This document shows, one piece after another, positions 24,040-35,887 of a stretch of DNA of 64,000 nucleotides. The DNA lies in contig CM034236.1 in assembly GCA_019916065.1 (NCBI GenBank), forward strand, positions 10,835,334 through 10,899,333. The letters are read 5' to 3'. The position numbers and the translations under genes are program-made. Origin of the DNA: Vitellaria paradoxa. Taxonomy: Eukaryota; Streptophyta; Magnoliopsida; Ericales; Sapotaceae. The number at the start of each line of letters is the position of its first letter. Position 1 is the first letter of the stretch. The notes under the pieces are model-generated. The model did no database searches and was not told the origin of the DNA. It saw nothing but the letters and a program-made list of their open reading frames with translations.

Positions 24040-24471
24040 AAGCATAAACCATGTTGTTGTTTTCCAATCTCAGAATGTTATATTGTTAGACTGCTTTTCT
24101 ACTGCTTTTGGTTCAACAATTTAATCCATATGCTCGATAAGTGAAATGTGTGTCCTCGAGTTATTCCTCTGTTCTCGACTTCAAGAGTCGGATCTTTTTC
24201 CCCAGTGACTCTGCAATTCAAGCTACAGTAGGCTTTAGGATCTGTACTCTCAAAATGAAGTCTCAGAGGCATGCGTTATGATTTTCTTCGTTTTGTTTCA
24301 ACCTTTCCAGGTGTACGTTATGTACCCTTTATATTTTTCAACTTGATCAAAAGTCTCTTGCTTTCAAAAGGTTTTAGATTTAGCATCATGGACTGCAATG
24401 TGTCGCCCTCTTGAAGCTATTGTCATCATTAGATGGTCCATTCTATAATTACTGGGATCACTCACCCTACT
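24040..24471 (+). other. 3' flank of the pyruvate kinase gene
   Basis: Non-coding sequence after the stop, presumably containing the 3' UTR. A poly-A site cannot be assigned with confidence. Confidence 0.5.
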
Positions 24472-24695
24472 GTGACCGGGATCCGGATCATGCAGCCCCG
24501 AATTGTGGTTCATTTGCGATTTGGATTGTGAAATGTCATAACGCCTCCTGTGACTGTGATATAGATCATGTGACCCCAAATCGTGGTTCATTTGCGATTC
24601 GGATTGTGAAATGTGATAACCCCTCCCGCGACCGCAATCCAGATCTTGCGAATCGTGGCTCATTTGCAATCTGGATTGCGAAAATGTGATGTACG
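24472..24695 (+). repeat. 78-bp tandem repeat, about three units, open on both strands
   Basis: Units start at 24472, 24550 and 24628 (GTGACCGGGATCC, GTGACTGTGATAT, GCGACCGCAATCC). Each includes TCATTTGCGATTYGGATTGT or a variant. The array is GC-richer than its surroundings. Because 78 is a multiple of 3, open frames run through it on the + strand (24411-24686) and the - strand (24669-24367), but neither translation resembles a known protein. Confidence 0.8.
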
Positions 24696-24699
24696 GAAA

Positions 24700-26870
24700 A
24701 AATGAAAGGAAAAGAAGAGAGAATAGTATAGTAATTTGCTTGCTTATTTGAATTTTAAATTGGTTTCATCTCTATTAAGATTATATTACTGAGTTATGAA
24801 AATTATGTATTGTTTTACTTACTTTATTTAAATTACTTGACGGATATGTGTGAAAGACCCTCTTTAAATGAACCGACTCTTATTCGTGCCCTGTTTCATA
24901 ACGAAAAAACGTGCTAAGTAAACTATAGTCCATTCTTATCCAGTTTTTGGCTTTTTTTTTAATCTCTAGACTTCTGTGTAAGGACTTCATCCTCCTGTCA
25001 GTTTCATTTACTGAACCATCAGAAGGAAATAAAAATTCTTCATATTTGACAAAAACCACCACTGACGGGGGGTGGTTGGTTTAGTGGCTTTAGTCCATTC
25101 CTCTGATAATCCCGTGAGACCAGGACTGGGACAGAGTGAGGAAGACGTATTTGGCGGATTCATCTTTTACGTACGGGTGTTTCTTTCAGTTTGATGTAGT
25201 TAATTCAGATTCTTTACCCCCCCACCCCCAAAAAAAAAAATAAATAGGAAGGATAGAGCGAATTTTGTTTTTTTTTTTTTTTCTTAAACTCAACTCCTGC
25301 CCTTCTTATTAAATTTTAATTTTTTGGGGGTAATTCGGAACTCTTACCGGTTTATTACAATTCTCAACTAATCGCGTAAGTAATAAGTAAATTAAAGAGA
25401 TGTATGTTGTTCTTTACATTCATCTCGCTTGAGTTAAGAAAGAATCAAACGTATGTGATCTCTGGGGGCATACTCAAGAGCCACTGGGGCAAAGGGGGGA
25501 CTTTATCTTATGATATATTTTGGTATGATGTTAAAAGAGATAAATATTATTCTTCTAAAATTTTATTTTTTTTTTATTATAATTGATATATTTCATTAAA
25601 AATTAAATATATTAATAAATTTCCCTTAAAAAAAATTAAAATTTTAGAACAAGAAATGAAAAATATAAATTATTGAGAAAGGAAAAGATTAATAATTTTT
25701 TTTGACAAACAAGTAAAAGGTTATTAATTATATAAATGCATATTTACTCTTAATTTTTAACTAGTACGGATTTTAGAAACATTTGTGTTGGAGTTAAAAA
25801 AAAAAAAAACAAAAAAAGCAAAATTGCCTCTTGATCATGTGAAATCATCAGCTCTGCATATGAGAGAGAGAGACAGAGAGAAAGAGAGACAGAGAGATTG
25901 ATTGATTGATTGTGTGGCCTCTTAGCAATTTGAACTCTTCCAGGTGGGTCAAATTCTTGTATACGTTACATATTTATGGAGCGAAAAAAATATATGGGCC
26001 CATGAGAACCCATCGTTTCTTCACAGAAAATCAGAGCATACCCACAGGATGAGCTGAAACGTTAGCAAAATAATAGGGCAGCGGGACTTATCTTACTTAG
26101 TTACATACATACATATACGTATATATATGTATATATGCCAAAAGAAGCTAAGGAGGAAGTAGGGGACGTGACATGAAAACCTAATAAGGAATATCCTTTT
26201 TATTTATTTTAGAGGATAGATTAGTATCATGTAAAATTATTAAAAGAAAGTAATAGATATTTTCAGTGTGAATGCAAAATGAGATGGGCCCCACTTATCA
26301 TGTATGGCCCACCGGTCCATCAATATTGACTTTTTCAACCCAACAGTGAGTTCCATCAAAATACAGTGGTTGTTGTGCATTAACAGTGACCTTTATAAAT
26401 CAATTGATAAGAAACAAATCAAAGGCAAGTTGCCAAAACATTAGTTTTTCGCTTCCTAAAGTAGCGTTTGGTTTATTTTTTTTTTATTTTTTGTTTTTAA
26501 TTTTATGTGTTTTGTGATTTAAAAATTTTAAAACAAGGAAACAAAAAATGTTTTAGTTTCTTTATTTAAAGATTTTTCTTATTTTTGGTTAAAAACACTC
26601 AAAATGATTTTTTATCATTTTTTATTTTATATATAAATTTATTTTTTAAAACATATTTAATATTTAGAAAATAGAAGTGATTAAATGCGTTTGAACTTTT
26701 TTTTTTATTTTTAAAAGTACAAAATGATAAATGAGTTCAAAACAGAAAATAGTTAACAAGAACAAAAAAACATAAAATAGAAAAACAAACCAAATGTCAC
26801 CTTAATTTTTTAATTTTTTTAAATAATTAAAATTATTTTCGTATATGTTAAATTTTTATTAAACTGTAAA
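24700..26870. other. Intergenic DNA, no gene recognised
   Basis: It contains GA-rich (about 25861-25900) and TAYA-type (about 26100-26140) simple repeats. A stretch at 25066-25150 looks faintly tRNA-like (GGTTTAGTGGCTTTAG) but has no good B box. I see no gene. Confidence 0.6.
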
Positions 26871-26890
26871 AGACAAAAATGACAATTAAT

Positions 26891-26985
26891 GAGCGTGACT
26901 GCTAGCTGGGTTGGCAAAGCCTTTCTTACTCCGACTCACCACTAGGGTTCGACCCTGACCCCTAATCCCCGCTTAACTATAATAA
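26891..26985 (+). mobile_element. tRNA-derived SINE, about 95 bp, with 16-bp target duplications
   Basis: An A-box-like GCTAGCTGGGTTGGCAAAG and a B-box-like AGGGTTCGACCC lie about 40 bp apart. A short tail ends in an A-rich run. The 16-bp direct repeats AAAAATGACAATTAAT flank it at 26875-26890 and 26986-27001. The body is much shorter than Au SINEs; the family was not identified. Confidence 0.8.
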
Positions 26986-27001
26986 AAAAATGACAATTAA
27001 T

Positions 27002-30000
27002 AAAAAATTAAAAAAACTAACTATTAAAAATTAATTTCTTTTTTTTCTTTCAAAAATAATTTTTTAGTAATTAATTAGCAGCAAACTCTATTTAGGCTTC
27101 GTCTAAATAAAGAAGCATGCAACCACAACAATTCTCAGACAAATTAAAAGTTTATAGTTTTTGGAGGAGGGAGAAAAACAAAGCCATCATCTAATATTAT
27201 TATTATTATTATTATTATTATTTCCTTTTTTATTTCTTTTTCATTTGATCTCTTTAATAAATCACACTGCTTTAACTCAACATAAAAGTGATTATAATTT
27301 CTCATATTTATGCTGTTATATATATATATATATATATATATATAACACTATAGAAATTTTTGTTACGGTTGGGAAAGCTCTAAAAGTTTATTCGCTTTTT
27401 TGAGCTTTATAAAGCCTACATGGTATAAAAAAATTTTAATCACTTTTCACAATTTTTACCGGGTAAACGAGAAATGAAAAGAAAGAGAAATCCCCCTATT
27501 TGGTTGTTGAGTTTGAGGAAAAAGGAGAAAAAAATGACTAAACAAATTTACGTCATCTTCTCTTCACTTTCTCCTCACTCCCTTTCTGTTTTTCTTCTAC
27601 CCAAACCAAACAAATTCTTAGTTTAGAAACTCTCACTGCAACTTTAGTGGTCATAGATCAATAAAGAGAGAAATCATAAATAAAGATTGAAAATAAATAA
27701 ATTGGATGGAAACCATAAAATTATATTGCTTAATTATCCATGAGTTATTAGTTTTCTTTTAATTTTTTACTTTTTTTTATGCCAATTTCTTTTAATAAGC
27801 TTTTATTATTTTATATTCCAAGTGGAGAGATAAAGAGTGACTTCTTATTTTTTTTATTTACTCTTTTTTGATGCAAACTTTTACTGATGGGCAAACAGAG
27901 AGATAGAGAGTGTGTGATTCTCTTTTAATGAGTTTTTATTATTATTCATTTCAGGTGAAGAGAGAGTGGAAGTTTTAAAAATAAAATCAAAATTCTGAAA
28001 AAAAAAAAAAATAAAGAGTAAAGAGTTATGCCACGTAAGATTAGGGTGAAAGAAAGGAGGAGAGAAAAATACATAATTTTATTATTATAGTATAGATATA
28101 AAGCTTATACATAAAATTTTATTTAAAAATGCCTTGAAATATGTATTAATTAAGAAATCTTAATAAAATTGTTTTGAAAGTTGGAAAGAAACATGTATAG
28201 TTGAATGCTAAGATATGAAAATTTTCATACGAATATGTATGAATTATTTCCAAGTTGTTGGAATTTATAATATATAAAAAATTAAATTAAAAAACCCTAA
28301 ACCTTCCATAGTCCTAACTTTTCTTTTATCTCTATCTATCTATCTATTTATTTATTTATTTTTTTTTTAAGTAATATGGAAACTGAGATATAGAAATTAT
28401 TTTTTTTGATCTCTTTATCTCAATCTCCATATTACTTAAAAAAGAAAAAAAACAAATATAAGTGTCATAAAATAAATCATAATATCATTTTATTTTTATA
28501 TAATTTAAAATATTATGCTAAAATAACTATTAAATTATATATTTTTTAAAATATATAACTTTACTAAAGTAAATTAAAATTATACATTTTATATGCCCAT
28601 GAATCTCGTGCGGTGCACGAGTCAACACTCTACCATGAAGATGTTGATCCAGGCTCCAGATATGCTAATAATTTTTATTTATTTATTCAGAATTTGACGA
28701 AATTTTCTAAATATAAAATGCTATCCTAATAATAGCCTTGGACTATCTGAATCCAAACAAGCCTTTGATGATGGCTAGATAGGCCTCTTAAAATCTGCTT
28801 GCGACACGCTGGCTGTCTCCCACTTACATAGATATAAGAGGGCCCCAAACTATCACTCTTGTGTTTCACAATCAGTGGGCCATCTCTGCAAATACAATAA
28901 TATGAAAAAAGCTTGAAAAATAAATTTATAAAATAAATTTACATAAAAAATTATAAAAATAACTTATAAAAATAAAAATTATTAATCAAAAGAGATTAAA
29001 GTATCTACATAGTATTTAATAAAAATATAAAATTCTATTATTTATTACAAATATTATCACATTTTTTAAAATATTAATTTAAAAACTTTTATACATAAAA
29101 ATATTTAAAAAGATATGAGAAGAGTGAAAAATTATGTTTTCATGTGAAGTAATTGAAAAGACAAATATAGTGGAGAGGGAAAGAAAAAATAATCCTTATT
29201 ACTGAATAAACTTAATGGTTAAGAATATACAAATGTCAAATCAATGAGCTATATTGTTACGTAGATTAACTTTGAAATTTTAATTTAAATATTTATTTTT
29301 AATAAAAATTTAAAGAAAATTAAAGTTTAAATATAATTTCTTCAAAATAAAAAATTTAGTTGATCTTGTCTAATAAGTATTCATATATTATTTAATAAAT
29401 GTGTACAATTTTATTATTTATTACAAATATTATTACATTTTGAAAAATATTAATTTAAAAAATTTTATATGTAAAAAGTATTAAAAAAATGAAAAGATGA
29501 GAGATTATGTTTTCATGCGAAATAATTGACTACACAGCTAAAGTAGAGAGAGAAAAAAATAATTTTTTTTGAAAACTCAGGATGTTTGGATTAACTTGCA
29601 TGCGCATTGATTAATTTCTGAGAGTTCTAAAATTAATGATCAAGTAAGTCTTTAATAACCCTGAGGTGACTCGAATTAGTGATCTTAACTATTAAATAAA
29701 TTTAACAGTTGAAAATGTATGAATGTCAAATCATGAATAATAGTATTATATAGATATATGTACAATCTCTCGAGATTAAATCTTTTTTTTTTTTTAGATA
29801 TATGTACATGTATATATACATGTACACGTATATTGGTAAGGAAATTCCTGGCAACACACGCAAGTGACATGATTGTTGCATCACAACCGTTTATCTGTTA
29901 GAATTAAGAGTGGAAGGAATTCAGATAAATCAACTATTATGATGTAATAATTGTGCCACTTTATTAACAGGCGTCACAACGTTAAACATTTTAATATTTT

Positions 30001-30300
30001 ATTTTCTAATTTATAAGAGAAAAAATGAAAAAGAAAACATTAATAATGGGAGAAAAGGATTGATAATCAATATTAATTTTTTTTCATAATGTATAAGAGT
30101 TTAAACCCTTATTTGCGAGAAGATGAATGAAAGTGAATGAAGGGAAGTAAAATAATTAATCTTGTTTGGGAGAAGAACGAGGGAATGGAAGAGAAGTAAA
30201 TGGAGGTAAATAATCTACTCTCACTCACCTCTATTAACCTAATTTTGTTTCACCTCCAATGTGGGGGAATCGATGTAAAAGAAATTGATTAAATTTATTT
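27002..30300. other. AT-rich intergenic DNA with dispersed repeats
   Basis: It includes ATT (about 27196-27222) and TA (about 27317-27343) microsatellites, an inverted-repeat hairpin (28369-28437), a GC-rich hairpin (28605-28621) and two copies of repeat family M3 (about 28890-29250 and 29300-29735, reverse orientation). No gene is supported. Confidence 0.65.
28369..28437. repeat. Imperfect inverted repeat (hairpin)
   Basis: Arms 28369-28390 and 28416-28437 pair over about 22 bp with two mismatches (AAGTAATATGGA against TCCATATTACTT, then TGAGATA against TATCTCA), with a loop of about 25 nt. It may be a mini-MITE. Confidence 0.7.
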
Positions 30301-30301
30301 A

Positions 30302-31337
30302 GGGCATGTTTGTTTTAGGGGTGATAGAGAATAAATCTCAGGATATATTTGTTTTAGGAGTGAAAGATGATAAATTTTACTGAGATAATTTTTACACTCT
30401 ATTACATTAATTTGAATGAGAGGGTAACAATTACTTTGAGGGTAACGAATACACCCATATGTGGGTAAAGTGTTACTCAAGGGAGGAGGTGGATAACGGA
30501 GGGTAAAGGAAAAATTTTACCCCTTCTTATTCCCTTATAAGATATTTCTTTATCTTTGTAAACTCTAGGCAAAATTCTCTTATATAATTAATAAATATTA
30601 TAAAATAATAATTTATTTAATTAAATTAAAATTAATTATTAGATTATTTTATCAAAATAATATTGAATAAATAAAAATTTATTATTAAAATAATTTGTTA
30701 TATTTTATTAAATTAATATTATTGAAATATTAATTTATGACTAAAATTATGTATTCTCTAAAATTAAAATTAATGTTTAATAAATAATAATTACTTATTA
30801 AAATTATTAAAATATTTTATTAAATAAAATCTATTTCTCGTAAATAATTATTTAAATAAACTAAAATTATTTGTTTTATTAAATTATTTTGTCAAAATAA
30901 AAATAATTTTAACAAATAATAATTCATTTTTAAAATTAATTATTATTGAAATATTAATCTATGATAAATTATTTTTCATAATTAATATTTTTATTTAAAC
31001 TTATATTTAATAATATATATTTTATTAAATTAATAATTATTATGATGATTTATTTTATTGTAATATTTTTTTGGTAAGTATTATTGTAATATTTTACTAA
31101 GATTAAATATTAACTTTTTACCCTTGGTCAATTTGCCTTCATTCCAAACACAATTAGCTTTTATCTTTTTAAAATTTTTAATATTGTAAACATAATATAA
31201 TTATTACTAGGTAATATTTATTTTTTTAATCTAAACATAAGTATTATGAACGTGTTACTTTAATAACTATTACCAAGGTAACAATTACCTCCGATAATCT
31301 TTTATCCTCAAAATTTTTACTCTATACCAAACATGTC
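30302..31337. mobile_element. TIR element of 1036 bp flanked by TTTA
   Basis: The left end is GGGCATGTTTGTTTTAG; the right end is the complement of GACATGTTTGGTATAGAG. Both flanks read TTTA. The interior is extremely AT-rich with no transposase. Its right-hand portion (31186-31337) recurs at 31540-31697, suggesting a second related copy abutting it. Confidence 0.55.
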
Positions 31338-31341
31338 TTTA

Positions 31342-31697
31342 TCGGAGTAATTTTTGCCCTTTATTATATTATTTTGGAAGAGAGGTTAATAATTACACTG
31401 AAAGTAAATTCTTAGTAGTGGGTGTGGGTAATAGGGAGTAATAGAAAGATTATTCAATTTTCTTATTATTCTGTAAAACATTCTTTTGCACTTTTATAAA
31501 ATCTTAGGCAACGTTTTCTCTAAAACAACGTTCTCTTTCATTATTCTAAGTATAATATAATTATTATCAGGTAATATTTATTCTCTCAATCTACATATAA
31601 GTATTATGAACTTGTTACCCCCTTAACTGTTAATGGGGTAACAATTACTCTTGTAATTTTTGATTCCCAAAATTTTAAACTTGTACCAAAGGTTCCC
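31342..31697. mobile_element. Second, shorter relative of the 30302-31337 element
   Basis: It shares the segment ATAATATAATTATTA then GGTAATATTTATT and the TTGTTACC / GGTAACAATTAC pairs with the adjacent element, and ends CTTGTACCAAAGGTTCCCTT. Boundaries are approximate. Confidence 0.45.
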
Positions 31698-33789
31698 TTA
31701 ATATAATTTTTCTATTATATCCTTTAATGTTTTTACTTATTTTTGAAGATGCCCCTCACAAATATGTCCTAATATTTAAATGCTTCTTCAACAAGTAATT
31801 TCCTAAAAAAATTTGTACAGTCAAACACTATTGCACGCATTGCTCGAGAGATATACATTACTCAAGATTAAGGTATCTCTGTGCCCAAGTCTCCCTCTCT
31901 ATAAATTTTTTTTTTTGGGTGTATATTTTCCTTTTTGTTGTCCTTTTCTTTTTCTTTTCACATTATGGTTGTGATGATGTGTTGGCTTGGCCAAAAAATT
32001 TTGATTATTTCTCGTGATTTTTTTTTTTTTGGGGGTTTTGTGGAATATCCATTACTGAAGGAAACCTCCAGCTTTTATTTTGATTATTTGATTTGTCGTT
32101 TTGTGTTTTTACAATGAATCTTATGGCTTCGTTTGGAGTAAGAAAAAGTGGGATAAATTGAGATAAATTGAGAGTTCATAATATGTATAGTGAAAGAAAA
32201 AAATTAATGTGATATAAAGTTAACAGAGATTTATAAAATTTTTCAAAGAACAATTACAAACCAAACGAAATAGTATGTGTTGATGGATCGTCAATTAGTG
32301 CTTTATGTAAGATTTTGCCCGTCATTTACTTTAGTACCATCAATATTAACATCCGGTTAGGCGAAATTATTTTGTGATGATTATATAAGGAATGCAATAT
32401 AACTGCAATGAATGGTATGCTTTTGTGTTTATATAATTGATAGTATTATATTTTAATTGTAATAATATTTTACGAAGAATGGATATAGTACTAGGTGATT
32501 TTATAAGATAATCGACCACGTTAAAGATATTTTAATTGTTTCGTTTGTTATTGTTATTATTTTTATTTATTTACTTTTTTTTTTTTACTTTGAAATAGTT
32601 CAGAATTGTGATTCAGAAGTTGGATGGTTTATTTGATCAAATATTGAATTACTTTAAAAAAAATATATAGATTGAATATTAATTTTTTAGTGATCATGTA
32701 TACCATTTGTAAATATTTTAATAATATATTAAAATAAATAAGGTGATACATTCTATTTAATATAATAATATATTATAAAGGGTATGATGGTATTTTTAAC
32801 CATATTTTTTATATTTTCCTCCATTCTTCTCTATTTTCCTAAACAAAAGAATAACAATTCACCTCCATTTACTTTCATTCCCCTTTTTATCTCTCCTAAA
32901 TAAGAAAATTTAATTATTTTCCTTGTGTTTCCTCTTATTTACTTTAATTCACTTTACTTACCTCCCACTTTTTCAAACAAGAGCTATGAAAGAAAATATA
33001 ATAATTTTTTTTATTTTTTGAGAGTTGAAAATAAATGAAAGGAAAAGTAAGTCCTTATTATTGTTTTACCATTATATCCTTAAACATGAATTTATTTTTT
33101 TTGTTCTTTATTTATTGGGAAAATATGATATAATAAAAGTTTCTTTAAAAGTTTTTATCTTCTATCTTTTTGTTGAAGTTAAAGAAAGGGTAATTTTGAC
33201 CCCTTTTTTCTTTCAATTCTTTTCTGATAAAGCTTGAAAACTTGATATCGGTAGTGTTTGGAAATTTAAATTTTAGTGATTTTTGGTTTTTTTTTGTTAA
33301 AAGTTTTTAGTTACAATTTTTTGGTGTATTTGGTAAAATAAAAGGTAATTTTAAACAACTTTTAAATATTTGATAAAATTTTTTATAATTTTTGATAATT
33401 TTTAATAATTTTGATAACTTTTAATAACTTTTAGCATTTTTTATAATTTTTTTTGTAACTTTTGAGTTGAAAAGTTACTATAAATTAATAGAAAAGTGAC
33501 AAAAGTTAACAGTTTACCAAACAATCAAAAAGCAAAAGTTGGTAATTTTTTACTAAAATTTGTATCTCCTAACAGCCCCTTAAATCAATCATTTTCATTT
33601 CTCTTTCACTTCCCTTTCTCTACGGGTATTCGGTTAATCAAATTTTAGCAAAAATTACAAAAAAATTATTAACTTTTCCTAAAATAAATTTTATCGTACG
33701 TTACTTTTATATTTATTTTGTGTACTTGTATTTTTATATCACCTAAACACCCTCCGAATAAATAAAAGAGTAAAAATAAAAAAAACTAA

Positions 33790-33905
33790 CTGATGGGACA
33801 GCTTCACTTTCATTGGGAGATTTCAATGACATCACAACTTGTGGGGTTGTACCATCACTTTTGACGGATACCCCCACGTCAAATCCATAAATAGGCTTCA
33901 ACAGT
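33790..33905 (-). other. Exon-like coding island, unrecognised
   Basis: Inside an AT-rich area, the minus strand reads KPIYGFDVGVSVKSDGTTPQ followed by VVMSLKSPNESEAVPS without low complexity, and is much GC-richer than its flanks. It could be a captured exon fragment carried by a transposon, or a chance frame. I do not recognise the family and assign no function. Confidence 0.35.
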
Positions 33906-34304
33906 GGTAATAACAATAATAATAATAATAATAATGAGAATAATAATATTAAGATAGTGTTTGGCAGATAAAAAAATATCAAAAAGAACTTTAATTTTTT
34001 TTAACTTCTCTTAATATAATTTTATCTCCGGTTACTTTTACATTAATTATTTTTTTTATGAAAATTAGTCATGCAAATACCTCTTAAAATATTTTTTTCT
34101 TAAAAAGAGAAATAGAAAAATAAAAATAACCATTTATCAACACAAGTGCTGCTGCACAATGAATTAAGTCTACGTGAATAACGAGTTCTTCAAATTTAAT
34201 TAATTTATTATTTTTTTATGTTGCACAGTTTTAGTTGAGCAGATGACAATTCAAATTTTGGTAGTTCGATTTCTTCACATAATTCTAGACTGCAAACAAA
34301 CTTA

Positions 34305-34471
34305 GGGCCCGTTTGGTTTGAGATTTTTTGCTGAAAATCTCCAAAAATCTCTATAAATCTCTGTTAACTTTATATCACATCAACTTTTTCTCTCACTGCA
34401 CGCATTACGAAATCTCCCCAAACCACAATTTATCTCAATTTATCTCATTTTTTCTTACTCCAAACAACCCC
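34305..34471 (-). mobile_element. Tourist-like MITE, 167 bp (family M1)
   Basis: Termini GGGCCCGTTTGGTTTGAGA and the complement of GGGGTTGTTTGGAGTAAGA form an imperfect TIR, with TTA on both flanks (34302-34304, 34472-34474). It is largely the reverse complement of 32124-32272. Confidence 0.65.
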
Positions 34472-35040
34472 TTAATTAACAAGGTTGGTTTTAGATAAAG
34501 TCTAAGTCGCATTTTACAATCCTACCCCCACATGTTTAGTTTATTTATTAATATTTTCGTAATCCCTATATATATATATATATAACAATATATCTCAAGA
34601 TTTGACGTCTATATATTTTTAACTCTTGAATTTATTCAACGGTTAAGATTATTTCCCTCTCTATTTTGATTGTCATTTCAATTACTTCACACTAAAACAT
34701 TCTCTCACTTTTCTTATATATTTTTTGAATACTTTTTATATAAAAGTTTTTAAATTAATATATTTAAAAATGTGATAAATTTTACATATTTATTAAATAC
34801 TGTATAGATACCTTATTCTTTTTAATTAGTGCTTTTTATTTCACAATTTTTCATATAAGTTTACTTTATAAATTTAAATTTAAAATATTTACACGTCAAA
34901 TTATATTTTTGTATTTTTTAAACACAAACAATTACTAGTAGTTATATATATATACATATAATCTCTTACTAACCTCAATTGTGTTTATTTATTTAATAGT
35001 GTGAGTGTGGGAGTAGTTCTGTAGATGAAATTTGTCCAAA

Positions 35041-35170
35041 TAATCCTGGGCCCTGCCCGATAGAGCCCACAAATGGGGCCCATCGTTTCATCACAAAAAC
35101 AGCTACATGTGATGTACACTGTTTTTTATAGGAGCAATACTATACAACCAGACAGGATTACTAGAAAAAT
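35041..35170 (+). repeat. Direct duplication, copy A (uninterrupted)
   Basis: It starts TAATCCTGGGCCCTGCCCG and runs to CAGGATTACTAGAAAAAT. The same order of sequence recurs at 35410-35692, where it is split by a MITE, so copy A shows the empty site. Confidence 0.8.
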
Positions 35171-35409
35171 TTATTTGAATGATATATAGATACGGTGAGA
35201 GTGTTTGAAGTTGTTTAAATTTATTTTAATTTGTAAAAGTTGTAATTTCGTAATTTACATAGTGAGTAAAAAATTTTTCATAATTTGTGCAGTGAATTGA
35301 AAATTTAAATTTTAAAGAAATTTGTAGAAATTTAGAAAAAAAAGTACTCTAAGCAGAGCCAGTATAAGTGGAAATCTATTATTTTAACATAATAAAATGT
35401 TAAAACGCT

Positions 35410-35692
35410 AATCCTGGGCCCTGCCCGATAGAGCCCACAAATAGGGCCCCTCATTTCATCACGAAAACAACAACATGTGATGTACGCTATTTTTGATAGG
35501 ACCAACATTCGGTGTGGTTATAGTTATATAAATTTGTATAAATTTATAAAAATTAGTGTCTTGTGTTTTGTGCAGTGAATAAAAAATTTAAATTTTACAG
35601 TCTCGTAATTTGTGTTTGTAGAAATTTCTAAAATTATGTATTTTTTTAACTCCAAACAATACCAATTATACAACCAGACGAGATTACTAGAA
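35410..35692 (+). repeat. Direct duplication, copy B (interrupted by a MITE)
   Basis: It matches copy A from TAATCCTGGGCCCTGCCCG, is interrupted at about 35510, and resumes at about 35665 with ATTATACAACCAGACGAG. Confidence 0.8.
35511..35664 (+). mobile_element. MITE of family M1 inserted in duplication copy B
   Basis: About 154 bp flanked by ATT on both sides, with termini GGTGTGGTTATAG and the complement of GGTATTGTTTGGAG. Its interior (TTTTGTGCAGTGAATAAAAA) matches other M1 copies and resembles 63738-63885. Confidence 0.6.
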
Positions 35693-35739
35693 AAATACAA
35701 ATTTTGGCTCCACTCGACTTATTTAAATGTTGAAACTTA

Positions 35740-35887
35740 TGGTACGTTTAGAGTGATAAAAAATAAGATCAATTGAGATAAAGTGAAATAATTTGTGAAT
35801 TTGTAATTCGTGCAGTAAAATAAAAAATGAATAACTTTTAGAGATTTTTAAAATTTTTCATAATTTTTTAACAAATCAAACCAACCC
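35740..35887 (+). mobile_element. MITE of family M1, 148 bp
   Basis: It starts TGGTACGTTTAGAGTGAT and ends CAAACCAACCC, with TTA flanking both sides (35737-35739 and 35888-35890). The interior contains GTAATTCGTGCAGTAAAATA. Confidence 0.6.

Noticed and set aside
25066..25150. Possible SINE or tRNA-like stretch
   Set aside because: The A-box similarity is weak, no proper B box follows and no flanking duplication was found.
33743..33982. Complete small secreted protein on the minus strand
   Set aside because: The leucine-rich start is encoded by an ATT/AAT microsatellite; only the middle part looks coding-like and is listed separately as an exon-like island.
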